The translations under genes and the position numbers were made by a program. Under the pieces are notes generated by a model. It made no database searches, was not told the origin of the DNA, and worked only from the letters and a program-made list of their open reading frames with translations. Positions 24,525-32,821 of a stretch of 64,000 nt of DNA are shown one piece after another. The number at the start of each line of letters is the position of its first letter. Position 1 is the first letter of the stretch. Origin of the DNA: Dyadobacter beijingensis DSM 21582 (lineage in GTDB: Bacteria > Bacteroidota > Bacteroidia > Cytophagales > Spirosomataceae); assembly GCF_000382205.1 (NCBI RefSeq), contig NZ_KB907788.1, positions 310,001 to 374,000 on the forward strand, given 5' to 3'.

Positions 24525-27500
24525 ATGCGAATCATCCAAGAAATCCCGCAACTCGTGATCCTAACTTTCAAAAAGCTGGTCTGGGCTGTTCCCCTGGTTT
24601 GCATTTGCCTCACAGGCGGGCAGCTGCGGGCGCAGACGTTGTTTCAGAATATCGGGTGGCGGGACGGACTGAGTGCCAAGCAGATCCGTTGTTTGCACAA
24701 AGATTCCTCAGGGTTTTTATGGATAGGGACCGCGGCCGGTCTCGACCGGTACGACGGCGCAGTGGTGAAGCGTTTTCCCGATGTGAGCGGCGGCGCCAAG
24801 CATTTCGTGAACGCGATTTCACCATTCAACGGGGAAGACACACTGATAATAGGATTACGGCGCGGGATTTTGCTTTTCGACAAAAGATCGGCCCGCTACA
24901 TCAACGACCCCCGCTTTGAGCCGATAGCCTACAAAAATATCGTGAGCATTCGTGCCGATCGCTTCAAGCGTACCTGGATCGGTACTTCCGGCGGCTTGTA
25001 TGTGTATCAAAATGGAAAAGTAACCCATGTCACCCAGGCCTTTCCCGAAGCCCTGAAATTTGATTTTACATTGTTCCAGCTCACCGTCATGGTGTACGAC
25101 ACACTGCGGGATGGGTTGTGGGTGGGAGGCAACCGGCCGTTTTTTGTCGACTGTAAGACAAAACAGGTCTATTTCAAAGGCCACAATCCGTTACGGAGCC
25201 CGTTACTGGAATCCCAAAATGTGAATGCGATTGCCACGGACAGGAATGGGAACCTCTGGTATGGCAGCGACACGGAGCCGACGCTCAACTTTTGGGATTT
25301 CCGCACCGGGAAGCATGAGATTTACTACGAGCTCGACGGGAAGCAGATCGGCGAGGGGTGTAACTTCATTTTTGTAGACCGGCAGCAGCGCATTTGGGTG
25401 TCGACCTGGCTCTTTGCCGCCTTTATGAAAGAGCCCGGCCAGCCGTTCCGGAAGCTGGTCTACAACCAGGACCAGGCGTACACGATCGCCTATGGCAATT
25501 TCAGGGATGCCATTTCGGACGCGCAGGGCAATGTGTGGCTCGGCACGATCAACGGCGTGAGCAAAACGCTGCCCCAAAATCCCGTTGAGGCCATTTACAA
25601 GCTTCCCAGCTTTCCTTTTTTTCTCGAAACTAATTTTGCCCATGCAAATGCCATCCATGTCCAGGGCAAAATGATCATCGCCTCGAAGGAGGACGGCGTC
25701 GTGTTTTATAATACCGAGGACCGCACTTACAAGAAATACCTGACGCCCAGTAAACGCTTGCGCGACAATCGCTTTGTCATGGCCGTGAAGGTCGGCGAAA
25801 CCTGGTGGTTTGCCGGTTTCGACGGCGTGTATTCCCTCGCGCCGGGAGAAACGGTGCTGCGGCGGTTCGGGCTGATCAAAAAAGGCCTGAGCTCCTACGA
25901 AGCGCCGTTCATTTTCCCCGACCTGCAGGGTAACCTGTGGTTTTACATTGAAGGCGATGCCCTCTACCGGTATAATCCGGCGAAAAAGGTGTGTACCCGG
26001 TTTGATGGAAAAGACCCCGGATACGGCCTCTTCGACTCGGCGGATATGCAGGCTTTCGTGCGCCTGGCGAATGGCAATCTCCTGTTTGCAGTCCACGGGA
26101 AAGGGCTCCTGCGGTTCGAGCCCTCGCGGGAACGTTTTACCATGCTGCCCGCTCCCGACATCGAGGACGAGTTTGTGTATGAAATGCGCGAGAGCAAAGC
26201 CGGCGAAATATGGGTGGCCGGCAGCGCCCGCGGCTTGCTGAAAATCGACGCGAACGGAAAGGTACTCCGGAATATCAGTACAAAGGACGGCCTGCCTTAC
26301 GACCAGGTATCGTCCGTGGATATCGACGACAACGGCCTCGTGTGGGCCGCCACGCGCGAGGGCCTGGCGACGTACGATCCGGTGAGCAACAGTGTGAGCA
26401 AGGTCGAAATGGACCTGGGCAAGACACTGCAGGATTACTGGAACTACGTCACCGTGGCCGGCGGTAAAATTTACGCCGTGATGCTCGACCACGTCGTCGT
26501 GATCAATCCGCGGCATTTCGCATCCATTCCCGTGCTGAGGCCGCCGGCGATAACTTCCGTGAAGATATTCGGGCAGGAGAAGATCGGTGAGCTCAATGGA
26601 CATTTGCTGGAACTAAAACCCGACGAATCGTTCGTGGCTTTCCAATATGCGTCGCTCAGCCACCGGGATATCCCTTCGCTCCAATACAGCTACCAGCTCG
26701 TCGGCCTCGACAATGACTGGGTACCGGCCGGGCGTAATATCACCGCTTCGTACACCAACCTCCCTCCCGGCGACTATGTTTTTAAAGTAAGAAGTACCGA
26801 TGAAAACGGCCGCTGGATGAAGGCCGCAGAAACGCTGCGGGTGCGGGTGCTGCCGCATTGGTGGCAAAGCTGGTGGTTTTTCATGGCCTGCGCGCTGGCT
26901 TCGCTGGGCGTGTTGTACTGGATTTATAATGTGTATACCAAAAGGCTGCGCAAAAAGGACCTGGACGATACGATCGAGTATTTCGCTAACAGCGTGTACG
27001 GCGATAACTCGGTGAATGAAATATGCTGGGACATTGCGCGGAACTGTATTTCCAAACTGCATTTTGAAGATTGCGTCGTATACCTGCTCGACAAGGAGAG
27101 CAATATGCTGATCCAGAAAGCGGCCTACGGGCCCAAGAGCCCGAAAGAATACGAGATACTGAATCCGATCGAAATACCGGTGGGAGAGGGGATTGTGGGC
27201 ACTGCCGCGTCGACGGGCTTGCCGCAGATCATTTCGGATACTTCCAAAGATACCCGCTACATCGTCGACGACCAGGCGCGCCTTTCGGAGCTGGCCGTAC
27301 CGATCCTGCACGAGGGACAGGTAATCGGCGTAATCGATTCGGAACATCCGCGCCGGAATTTTTACAACACCGACCACGTACGCGCCATTTCTACGATCGC
27401 CGCCATCAGCGCCAATAAAATCACCGAAGCAATGGCCCGGGCGCAGGCCGAACGGCAGGAGATCATGTTGCTCAGGATCAATAAAATGCTGGCCGAAAGT

Positions 27501-28145
27501 CAGCTGATGGCCCTGCGTGCGCAGATGAACCCACATTTTATTTTCAATTGTCTCAACAGCATTCAGGAATGCATTGTCATGCAGCGATATGCGGAGGCAA
27601 GCAAATACCTGAATAAGTTCGCCAAGCTGTTCAGACTGGTACTCAATAATTCAGGAAGAAACCTCGTAACCATTGCCGAAGAGCGGGATGTTTTGGAACT
27701 TTACCTGGAACTCGAATTGATGCGCTTCGGACAGGGTTTCACGTATTCCATTGATATTGACCCCGAATTGGAGGACGATTACATCAGGCTGCCGTCCATG
27801 CTCCTGCAACCGTTCGTGGAGAATGGCCTGTGGCACGGGCTCATGCACAAGGAAGGCGAGCGACATATGCGGATCAGCTTTTTCCTCATCGGCCCTGAGC
27901 AGTTCGCGTGTGAGATCGAGGACAATGGGATCGGCCGTGAACGGTCCGCCGAAATGAAACGGAATTCCTCGCGTACACGGGAGCACGAGTCGCGCGGGAT
28001 ACGCATATGCGAAGACCGGATCGACGTGCTGGCCCGACAGGGTAACCACGCGAGCCTCCAGGTGATCGACCGGCACGACGCTGCCGGCAACCCGGCGGGA
28101 ACGCTGGTCAGAATAGAACTATCCACCTATTTATATCAAACCTAG
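24525..28145 (+). CDS. LytS-type sensor histidine kinase with propeller, Y_Y_Y and GAF domains
   Basis: This 1206-residue protein has a signal sequence (about 1-37) and two-component-regulator propeller repeats through to about 690, with motifs such as GFLWIGTAAGL and GNVWLGTINGV. A Y_Y_Y beta-sandwich (about 710-775) follows, then one membrane helix (about 780-803). In the cytoplasm lies a GAF domain (about 820-970, ending at DHVRAISTIAAISANKI), then a LytS-type kinase with H1004 in QMNPHFIFNCLNSIQ and an ATPase domain with EDNGIGRERS. It should sense a ligand, probably a glycan fragment, outside the membrane and phosphorylate the LytTR regulator encoded three bases downstream. A GAF domain in this architecture adds a second, cytoplasmic signal. 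Confidence 0.9.
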   Translation: MRIIQEIPQLVILTFKKLVWAVPLVCICLTGGQLRAQTLFQNIGWRDGLSAKQIRCLHKDSSGFLWIGTAAGLDRYDGAVVKRFPDVSGGAKHFVNAISPFNGEDTLIIGLRRGILLFDKRSARYINDPRFEPIAYKNIVSIRADRFKRTWIGTSGGLYVYQNGKVTHVTQAFPEALKFDFTLFQLTVMVYDTLRDGLWVGGNRPFFVDCKTKQVYFKGHNPLRSPLLESQNVNAIATDRNGNLWYGSDTEPTLNFWDFRTGKHEIYYELDGKQIGEGCNFIFVDRQQRIWVSTWLFAAFMKEPGQPFRKLVYNQDQAYTIAYGNFRDAISDAQGNVWLGTINGVSKTLPQNPVEAIYKLPSFPFFLETNFAHANAIHVQGKMIIASKEDGVVFYNTEDRTYKKYLTPSKRLRDNRFVMAVKVGETWWFAGFDGVYSLAPGETVLRRFGLIKKGLSSYEAPFIFPDLQGNLWFYIEGDALYRYNPAKKVCTRFDGKDPGYGLFDSADMQAFVRLANGNLLFAVHGKGLLRFEPSRERFTMLPAPDIEDEFVYEMRESKAGEIWVAGSARGLLKIDANGKVLRNISTKDGLPYDQVSSVDIDDNGLVWAATREGLATYDPVSNSVSKVEMDLGKTLQDYWNYVTVAGGKIYAVMLDHVVVINPRHFASIPVLRPPAITSVKIFGQEKIGELNGHLLELKPDESFVAFQYASLSHRDIPSLQYSYQLVGLDNDWVPAGRNITASYTNLPPGDYVFKVRSTDENGRWMKAAETLRVRVLPHWWQSWWFFMACALASLGVLYWIYNVYTKRLRKKDLDDTIEYFANSVYGDNSVNEICWDIARNCISKLHFEDCVVYLLDKESNMLIQKAAYGPKSPKEYEILNPIEIPVGEGIVGTAASTGLPQIISDTSKDTRYIVDDQARLSELAVPILHEGQVIGVIDSEHPRRNFYNTDHVRAISTIAAISANKITEAMARAQAERQEIMLLRINKMLAESQLMALRAQMNPHFIFNCLNSIQECIVMQRYAEASKYLNKFAKLFRLVLNNSGRNLVTIAEERDVLELYLELELMRFGQGFTYSIDIDPELEDDYIRLPSMLLQPFVENGLWHGLMHKEGERHMRISFFLIGPEQFACEIEDNGIGRERSAEMKRNSSRTREHESRGIRICEDRIDVLARQGNHASLQVIDRHDAAGNPAGTLVRIELSTYLYQT

Positions 28146-28148
28146 ACG

Positions 28149-28913
28149 ATGATCAAAGCACTTATTGTCGACGACGAGCCCAAATCACGAAATGTGCTGG
28201 CGTATTACATTAATGCCCATGTAGAGGAAATCAAGGAAATCAAGCAGGCCGATTCGGTGGACAAAGCCCTCGAAACGCTGAAAACTTTCCAGCCGGACAT
28301 TGTTTTCCTGGACGTGGAAATGCCGGGCCGGAATGGTTTCGATTTTTTGCGGGCATTGAAGGAGCCCAATTTTGAAGTGATATTTACGACGGCCTATAAC
28401 CAGTATGCCGTACAGGCGATCCGGTTCAGCGCGCTGGATTATCTGCTCAAACCCGTGGACCCGGACGAGCTGCGCGCGTCGGTCGACCGTTTCATGAAAA
28501 AGCAGAACCTGCACCAGAACCCCGTGCTGTTCGACAACCTCGTGCGCAATATCGCGTTCAAGCGTGCGAGCGAGTTCCGGCTGGCGGTGCCTTACCAGGA
28601 CGGCGTTTCGTTTTTCACCCTCGATCAGATTATACGCCTGCAAGGAGAGGGAAATTATACCAATATCTTTATCAAAAACAGGAAACCTGTCCTGGCAAGC
28701 AAAACGCTCAAATACTACGAAGAAATGCTCACCGAGTTCGGCTTCATCCGCACCCACAAATCGCATTTGGTGAACCCGAAATTTATTGCAAAACTCATGG
28801 CTGACCACGATCTGGTGGAGTTGCTGGATGGGAGCCGGGTAGAAATTTCTAGAAGGAAAAAGGAAGAAGTCCTCCTGCAACTGCCGCTTGGAAACCCACC
28901 ACTTGATAAGTAA
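28149..28913 (+). CDS. LytTR-family response regulator
   Basis: The protein has 254 residues. The receiver domain (1-118) has the acid pair D8-D9, phospho-acceptor D55 in IVFLDVEMPG, T80 in FTTAYN and K101 in YLLKPVD. Residues 145-245 form a LytTR DNA-binding domain with IIRLQGEGNYTNIFI and FIRTHKSHLVNP. LytTR proteins bind direct repeats upstream of target genes. It starts three bases after the LytS kinase stop and is certainly its partner. Targets are unknown; the next gene (28990) lies 76 bases downstream beyond a pair of alternative hairpins. Confidence 0.93.
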   Translation: MIKALIVDDEPKSRNVLAYYINAHVEEIKEIKQADSVDKALETLKTFQPDIVFLDVEMPGRNGFDFLRALKEPNFEVIFTTAYNQYAVQAIRFSALDYLLKPVDPDELRASVDRFMKKQNLHQNPVLFDNLVRNIAFKRASEFRLAVPYQDGVSFFTLDQIIRLQGEGNYTNIFIKNRKPVLASKTLKYYEEMLTEFGFIRTHKSHLVNPKFIAKLMADHDLVELLDGSRVEISRRKKEEVLLQLPLGNPPLDK

Positions 28914-28944
28914 TAGTGCCCGTTAAATCACTATTATGGGCACT
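28911..28944 (+). other. Two mutually exclusive hairpins after the LytTR gene
   Basis: TAATAGTG (28911-28918) pairs with CACTATTA (28929-28936). AGTGCCC (28915-28921) pairs with GGGCACT (28938-28944). They share AGTG, so only one can form. The first covers the LytTR stop codon. No T-run follows, so this is not a simple terminator; it may be chance or a small switch between the regulator and the next gene. Confidence 0.35.
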
Positions 28945-28989
28945 TGATACATTGCTGAGTTTCTTTGAAGCTATCGACTTCTGTTAGCT

Positions 28990-29376
28990 ATGGAGATTTT
29001 GGCACTGCATTCAAAGCAAATATTGCTCATTTTATCACTGGTACTTCTGATCGCCGGCGGGCTCTGGATCGCATTCCGGATGCGCCGAACATTGCTGCTC
29101 CTCGGTGGCGGCAATGTGCCCGACGGGCAGACCGCCGAGGCGGTGGTGCTGCTTTCGGAAGAACACCCCGCATCATATTTGCAGGGCGATGCCTATTACA
29201 CATTTCAGGTTCACGTGAAGCCGGTCCGGGGGCGCAATTTCGTCACGGAAGTGCACGTGCTGCGCGAACAGCTCAAACGCATTCCCCAGGCCGGCGACCG
29301 TGTTTCGGTGAAGTACAATTACTCCGGCCGCCGGCGTAACGTGGTACTGAACCTCGACAGCCTCCCATCCGTCTGA
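28990..29376 (+). CDS. Small single-span membrane protein (128 aa), uncharacterised
   Basis: A hydrophobic helix (residues 10-30) follows MEILALHSKQ. After a basic stop-transfer segment (RMRRTLLLLGGG), a soluble domain of about 85 residues contains QTAEAVVLLSEEHPASYLQG, YYTFQVHVKPVRGRNFVTEV and GDRVSVKYNYSGRRRNVVLNL. The layout resembles DUF3592-like proteins, which pair membrane helices with a small beta-sheet domain, but I would not name the family. It lies downstream of the LytS/LytTR operon on the same strand and may belong to it. The ATG at 28990 is the only sensible start. Confidence 0.65.
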   Translation: MEILALHSKQILLILSLVLLIAGGLWIAFRMRRTLLLLGGGNVPDGQTAEAVVLLSEEHPASYLQGDAYYTFQVHVKPVRGRNFVTEVHVLREQLKRIPQAGDRVSVKYNYSGRRRNVVLNLDSLPSV

Positions 29377-29414
29377 CGGATCTCGTCATTGCTATTCGTG
29401 TCCCTGTCAGCCAC

Positions 29415-31130
29415 TCAGTTTGTGACCCTGAACCAATCGTAATCCGCGTAACCCGAATCGTTCGTTTGCGTTTCGCGGGTGGCAAACAGCCCCACTTTTG
29501 CCCCGATCCATCTTCCTACCTCCGCCCGGAACGTTTCCCCTGTCATTTTAAAGTTAGCGCCATCTTCGCTGAACCCGAATTCGCATTGGCCGCCGTTGCT
29601 GACCCGCACGCGGAAATACAGCTCCGTTTCGGGTTTAAATTCCGCTAGCACACGTTCCGTTTCCGGCTTGCCGTCCGAAGCCTTCTGACAAACGGCGTAA
29701 ACCAGTTCCGTTTTATTCTTGCCGCTTTTCAGGTAAATGGCCGCGTAGCTTTGCCCCATGACCACCAATCCCGTCCGTTCGTTCGTCAGGTTGGTATTCG
29801 GGGTAAATTTGAGTTTGGTTGTAACCGTAAATGTCTCCGCCGGGAATTTCTGCAAGAGCAGGTTCGGTACATCCCAGAGGTTTTTCGCTTGGTCGGGCGT
29901 TTTGTAAGAATATAACCTCAAAAAGCCGGCTGCCGGCATCGCCCAGGTGCCTTTCGGGTTAGCCTGCCATTGCCATTGCCTGCCTGGCGCAGCGCCATCG
30001 AATTCGTCCGATTCGGGCGGCGTGGCGGGAGGATATTTTCGGGCAGTTAGTGGTTTGGTATACGTCAAAACAGGTTCGCCGATGCCGTCGCCATCCGGGT
30101 CGGTGCCGATGACCGGCCAGTTGTCGACCCATTTCATCGGCTGCAAATGCACGACTCGGCCATACTCGTTTTTGTCCTGAAAATGCAGGAACCAGTCTTC
30201 CGAATGGCCATTCACGGGGCTCGTCGTCACCCAGGCGCCCTGGTGCGGGCCGTTAATGCCGGATTTTCCTTCGGCCATGACCACTTTTCTTTCGTAAGGA
30301 CCATATACGTTTTTTGATCGCAGCACGATCTGCCAGCCCGTAGCCACGCCGCCCGCCGGGGCGAAAATGTAGTAATAGCCGTTGCGTTTGTAAAACTTCG
30401 GCCCTTCCACCGTCGGGTCGATCTTGTGGCCGTCGTACACGAGCGCGCCCGCGTCCGTTACCCGCGTACCTTCCGCGTTCATTTTCTTGACCGTAATCAC
30501 GCTTTTAATACCCGCACGGCTGCCGGCCCAGCCATGCACGAGGTATACCTGCCCGTCGTCATCCCAAAGCGGGCATGGGTCGATGAGTCCTTTGCCGCCT
30601 TCCACGAGCACCGGTTCCGTCCACGGGCCAGCGGCGTTTTTGGCCTTGATCACATAAATACCGAAGTCGGGATCGGGATAATAAATGTAGAATTCTCCCT
30701 GGTGAAAGCGGATCGCGGGCGCCCATACGCCATTGCCGTGCTGCGTCTTCTCGAAATGTTCGATGGGCACCTGCCGGGGCAATGCGTGGCCGATGAGCGT
30801 CCAGTTCACCAGGTCCTTCGAATGCAGGACCGGCAGGCCGGGAACGGCATCGAAGCTGGACGCCGTCATGTAGTAATCCTCGCCCACGCGGCAGGCGTCC
30901 GGGTCGGAGTAGTCGGCGTGGAGGACGGGGTTTTTGTAACGGCCGTCCTGCAAATCGGCCACCCGGGTTTGTGACAGGGGCGTTTTTGGGGTGATTGTCT
31001 CCGCCACCGGCGACCTGGAAACGTTTGCCTTCGAAACCGGTGCTTTTGCGTTGGCAGCGGGCTTGTTTTGTGCAAAAGCGGTGGTCGCCAGCAATGCACC
31101 GGCGACCCAGAAATAATTATTTACCTTCAT
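29415..31130 (-). CDS. Secreted GH43-family glycosidase with C-terminal beta-sandwich
   Basis: The protein has 571 residues. A signal peptide (1-20) precedes an alanine/proline linker (21-60). The GH43 propeller then has D76 in YSDPDACRV, D184 in GLIDPCPLWDDDG and E242 in PTVEGPKFYKRNG as the three catalytic acids. From about 375 a second domain, with WQWQANPKGTWAMP and NERTGLVVMGQSYAAIYL, matches the GH43 C2-type sandwich of xylosidase/arabinofuranosidase enzymes. It is the last gene of the minus-strand utilization locus and its start overlaps the GH28 stop by 14 bases. It should trim arabinose, xylose or galactose side chains from the same pectic substrate. No terminator was seen before the convergent gene at 29376. 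Confidence 0.9.
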   Translation of the reverse strand: MKVNNYFWVAGALLATTAFAQNKPAANAKAPVSKANVSRSPVAETITPKTPLSQTRVADLQDGRYKNPVLHADYSDPDACRVGEDYYMTASSFDAVPGLPVLHSKDLVNWTLIGHALPRQVPIEHFEKTQHGNGVWAPAIRFHQGEFYIYYPDPDFGIYVIKAKNAAGPWTEPVLVEGGKGLIDPCPLWDDDGQVYLVHGWAGSRAGIKSVITVKKMNAEGTRVTDAGALVYDGHKIDPTVEGPKFYKRNGYYYIFAPAGGVATGWQIVLRSKNVYGPYERKVVMAEGKSGINGPHQGAWVTTSPVNGHSEDWFLHFQDKNEYGRVVHLQPMKWVDNWPVIGTDPDGDGIGEPVLTYTKPLTARKYPPATPPESDEFDGAAPGRQWQWQANPKGTWAMPAAGFLRLYSYKTPDQAKNLWDVPNLLLQKFPAETFTVTTKLKFTPNTNLTNERTGLVVMGQSYAAIYLKSGKNKTELVYAVCQKASDGKPETERVLAEFKPETELYFRVRVSNGGQCEFGFSEDGANFKMTGETFRAEVGRWIGAKVGLFATRETQTNDSGYADYDWFRVTN

Positions 31131-32772
31131 GAATGACCAGGCTTTTCTCCTGCGCTCCTTTTGAAAACTCCTTTACTTTTTGCGCTTTCGAAGCGTCGGT
31201 ATGGGCAAAACTGATGTTTTGGCTCCGCTCGCCCTGCACCGAAATGAGCGTTTCGGTGCGGTCGTTGAATTGTAGTTTGTCAAACGTAATGTTCGTCGCA
31301 TTGTCGGCGAGGATCACCGGTTTGGAATGCTTTGTGATCAGCTTTACATTCTTGAAGGCGATCTGGTCGGCGTCGGTCAGCTCCACGCCGGTTTCGGCGG
31401 AAAGTACCATATTTTCCATCACGATATTCCGCACCGGCATCTCGGGTAACCCGCGCACGAAAACGCCCTTGGTGGCGCCGCTGCACACGATATTTTCAAA
31501 ATACATGTCTTTAAACACCGGCGTGCCCTCGTTCACGACCGGCCGCATATCGCGCTCGCCGTCCGTCGCGAATTTGACGAAATAATACAGATCGAAGAAA
31601 ATCGCTTCCTGTTTGATATCCTTCATATTGATATTCCGCGCATAAATCTTCTCCACTACGCCGCCGCGCCCGCGCACCGATTTGAACCGCAGTCCCTTGT
31701 CCGTACCCATGAACGTGCATTGCTCCACGAAAATATTCCGTGCGCCGCCGCTCATTTCGCTACCTACTACAAACCCGCCGTGGCCCTGGTACACGATATT
31801 GTTGCGGATAATGCCGTTTTCAGTCGGGATGCCGCGTTTGCGGCCTTCTTCGTCCTTGCCCGACTTAATGCAGATCGCGTCGTCTCCTACATCCAGCACG
31901 CAGCCTTCGATGAGGAAGTTTTTGCAGGATTCGATGTCCATTCCGTCGCCGTTATGGGCATATTCCGGGTTTTTAACCCGCACATTGCGAATCGTCAGGT
32001 CCTGTACCATGAGTGGGTGAAGGCACCACGCTGCCGAGTTCTGGAAGGTGACGCCTTCCAGCAATACTTTTTTGCAATTATTGAAAACCACGAGGTTAGG
32101 TCGCAGGAAATCCTTGATATCGGCAAAATCTGCTGGTTTTTTGCCACCCGTCAGCAGCATGCTCTTGTTCTCGACGCTCGCTTTTTTAAACTGCTCGCTC
32201 GGGTACCACACTTTACCGTCGTCTTTCAGCACCCCGCCCGACCCGATCTTCTCCTTCCATTGGGGCTCCGTGAGCTGGTTTTTGTTCACGGCCCGCCACA
32301 CATCGCCATTGCCGTCGACAATACCCTTTCCGGTAATAGCCACATTTTCAAGGTCTTTTCCTGAAATGGGCGATTCGTTGCGCGCGGCGGCTTTCCCTTC
32401 GTAAAAACCTTCCGTGATGGCATACTGGCTCTTATCTGTCGTGAAAAGCAGCAGAGCGCCTTCCTGCAAATGCAGGTTTACATGGCTTTTCATCACCACC
32501 GGCCCCGTGATCCACAGTCCGGCCGGTACCAGCACCACGCCGCCGCCCTTTTTGCTGCACGCGTCGATAGCCTGGTTGATGGCCTTGGTATTGAGGGCAT
32601 GGCCGTCCGGCACGGCGCCGAATGCGGTAATGCGCAGCGTGTCCTTTTTAAATACGGGCTGTTGGATTTTCGGGAGGTTGGTCCAGCTGTAAGAAGCCGT
32701 GTTTTGCGCGGATGCATTGCACCAGGCCAGTGCGGAGAGGGCCAGTGCGGCCAATCGTGTCTTGTAAGTCAT
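31117..32772 (-). CDS. Secreted GH28 polygalacturonase-like enzyme
   Basis: I take the ATG at 32772 (MTYKTRLAALAL) because a signal peptide (1-23) follows directly; the frame extends to 32811 with starts inside a hairpin. The 551-residue protein is a GH28 beta-helix with all the usual motifs. These are NGDGMD (274-279), GDDAICIKSG with D297 and D298, GHG with H331 in QGHGGFVVGSEMSGG, and the substrate-binding R362 and K364 in GLRFKS. Unlike the gene at the left edge it keeps the classic GHG. The enzyme should hydrolyse galacturonan or remove terminal galacturonic acid in the periplasm. It lies 49 bases behind SusD and overlaps the GH43 gene by 14 bases. Confidence 0.92.
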   Translation of the reverse strand: MTYKTRLAALALSALAWCNASAQNTASYSWTNLPKIQQPVFKKDTLRITAFGAVPDGHALNTKAINQAIDACSKKGGGVVLVPAGLWITGPVVMKSHVNLHLQEGALLLFTTDKSQYAITEGFYEGKAAARNESPISGKDLENVAITGKGIVDGNGDVWRAVNKNQLTEPQWKEKIGSGGVLKDDGKVWYPSEQFKKASVENKSMLLTGGKKPADFADIKDFLRPNLVVFNNCKKVLLEGVTFQNSAAWCLHPLMVQDLTIRNVRVKNPEYAHNGDGMDIESCKNFLIEGCVLDVGDDAICIKSGKDEEGRKRGIPTENGIIRNNIVYQGHGGFVVGSEMSGGARNIFVEQCTFMGTDKGLRFKSVRGRGGVVEKIYARNINMKDIKQEAIFFDLYYFVKFATDGERDMRPVVNEGTPVFKDMYFENIVCSGATKGVFVRGLPEMPVRNIVMENMVLSAETGVELTDADQIAFKNVKLITKHSKPVILADNATNITFDKLQFNDRTETLISVQGERSQNISFAHTDASKAQKVKEFSKGAQEKSLVIHEGK

Positions 32773-32781
32773 AGGCAAATG

Positions 32782-32810
32782 TGTCATCCTGCTTTCGGGG
32801 CAGGATGACA
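32782..32810 (-). other. Perfect 11-bp stem-loop between susD and GH28 genes
   Basis: TGTCATCCTGC (32782-32792) pairs perfectly with GCAGGATGACA (32800-32810) around a 7-base loop. It lies between the SusD stop (32822) and the GH28 start (32772). No T-run follows on the minus strand, so it is more likely a processing or stability element, or a weak attenuator, than a full terminator. It would let transporter and enzyme messages reach different levels. Confidence 0.7.
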
Positions 32811-32821
32811 TTTAAAATGGA

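Noticed and set aside
25203..26603. 466-codon minus-strand open frame
   Set aside because: Shadow of the propeller region of the LytS-type kinase.
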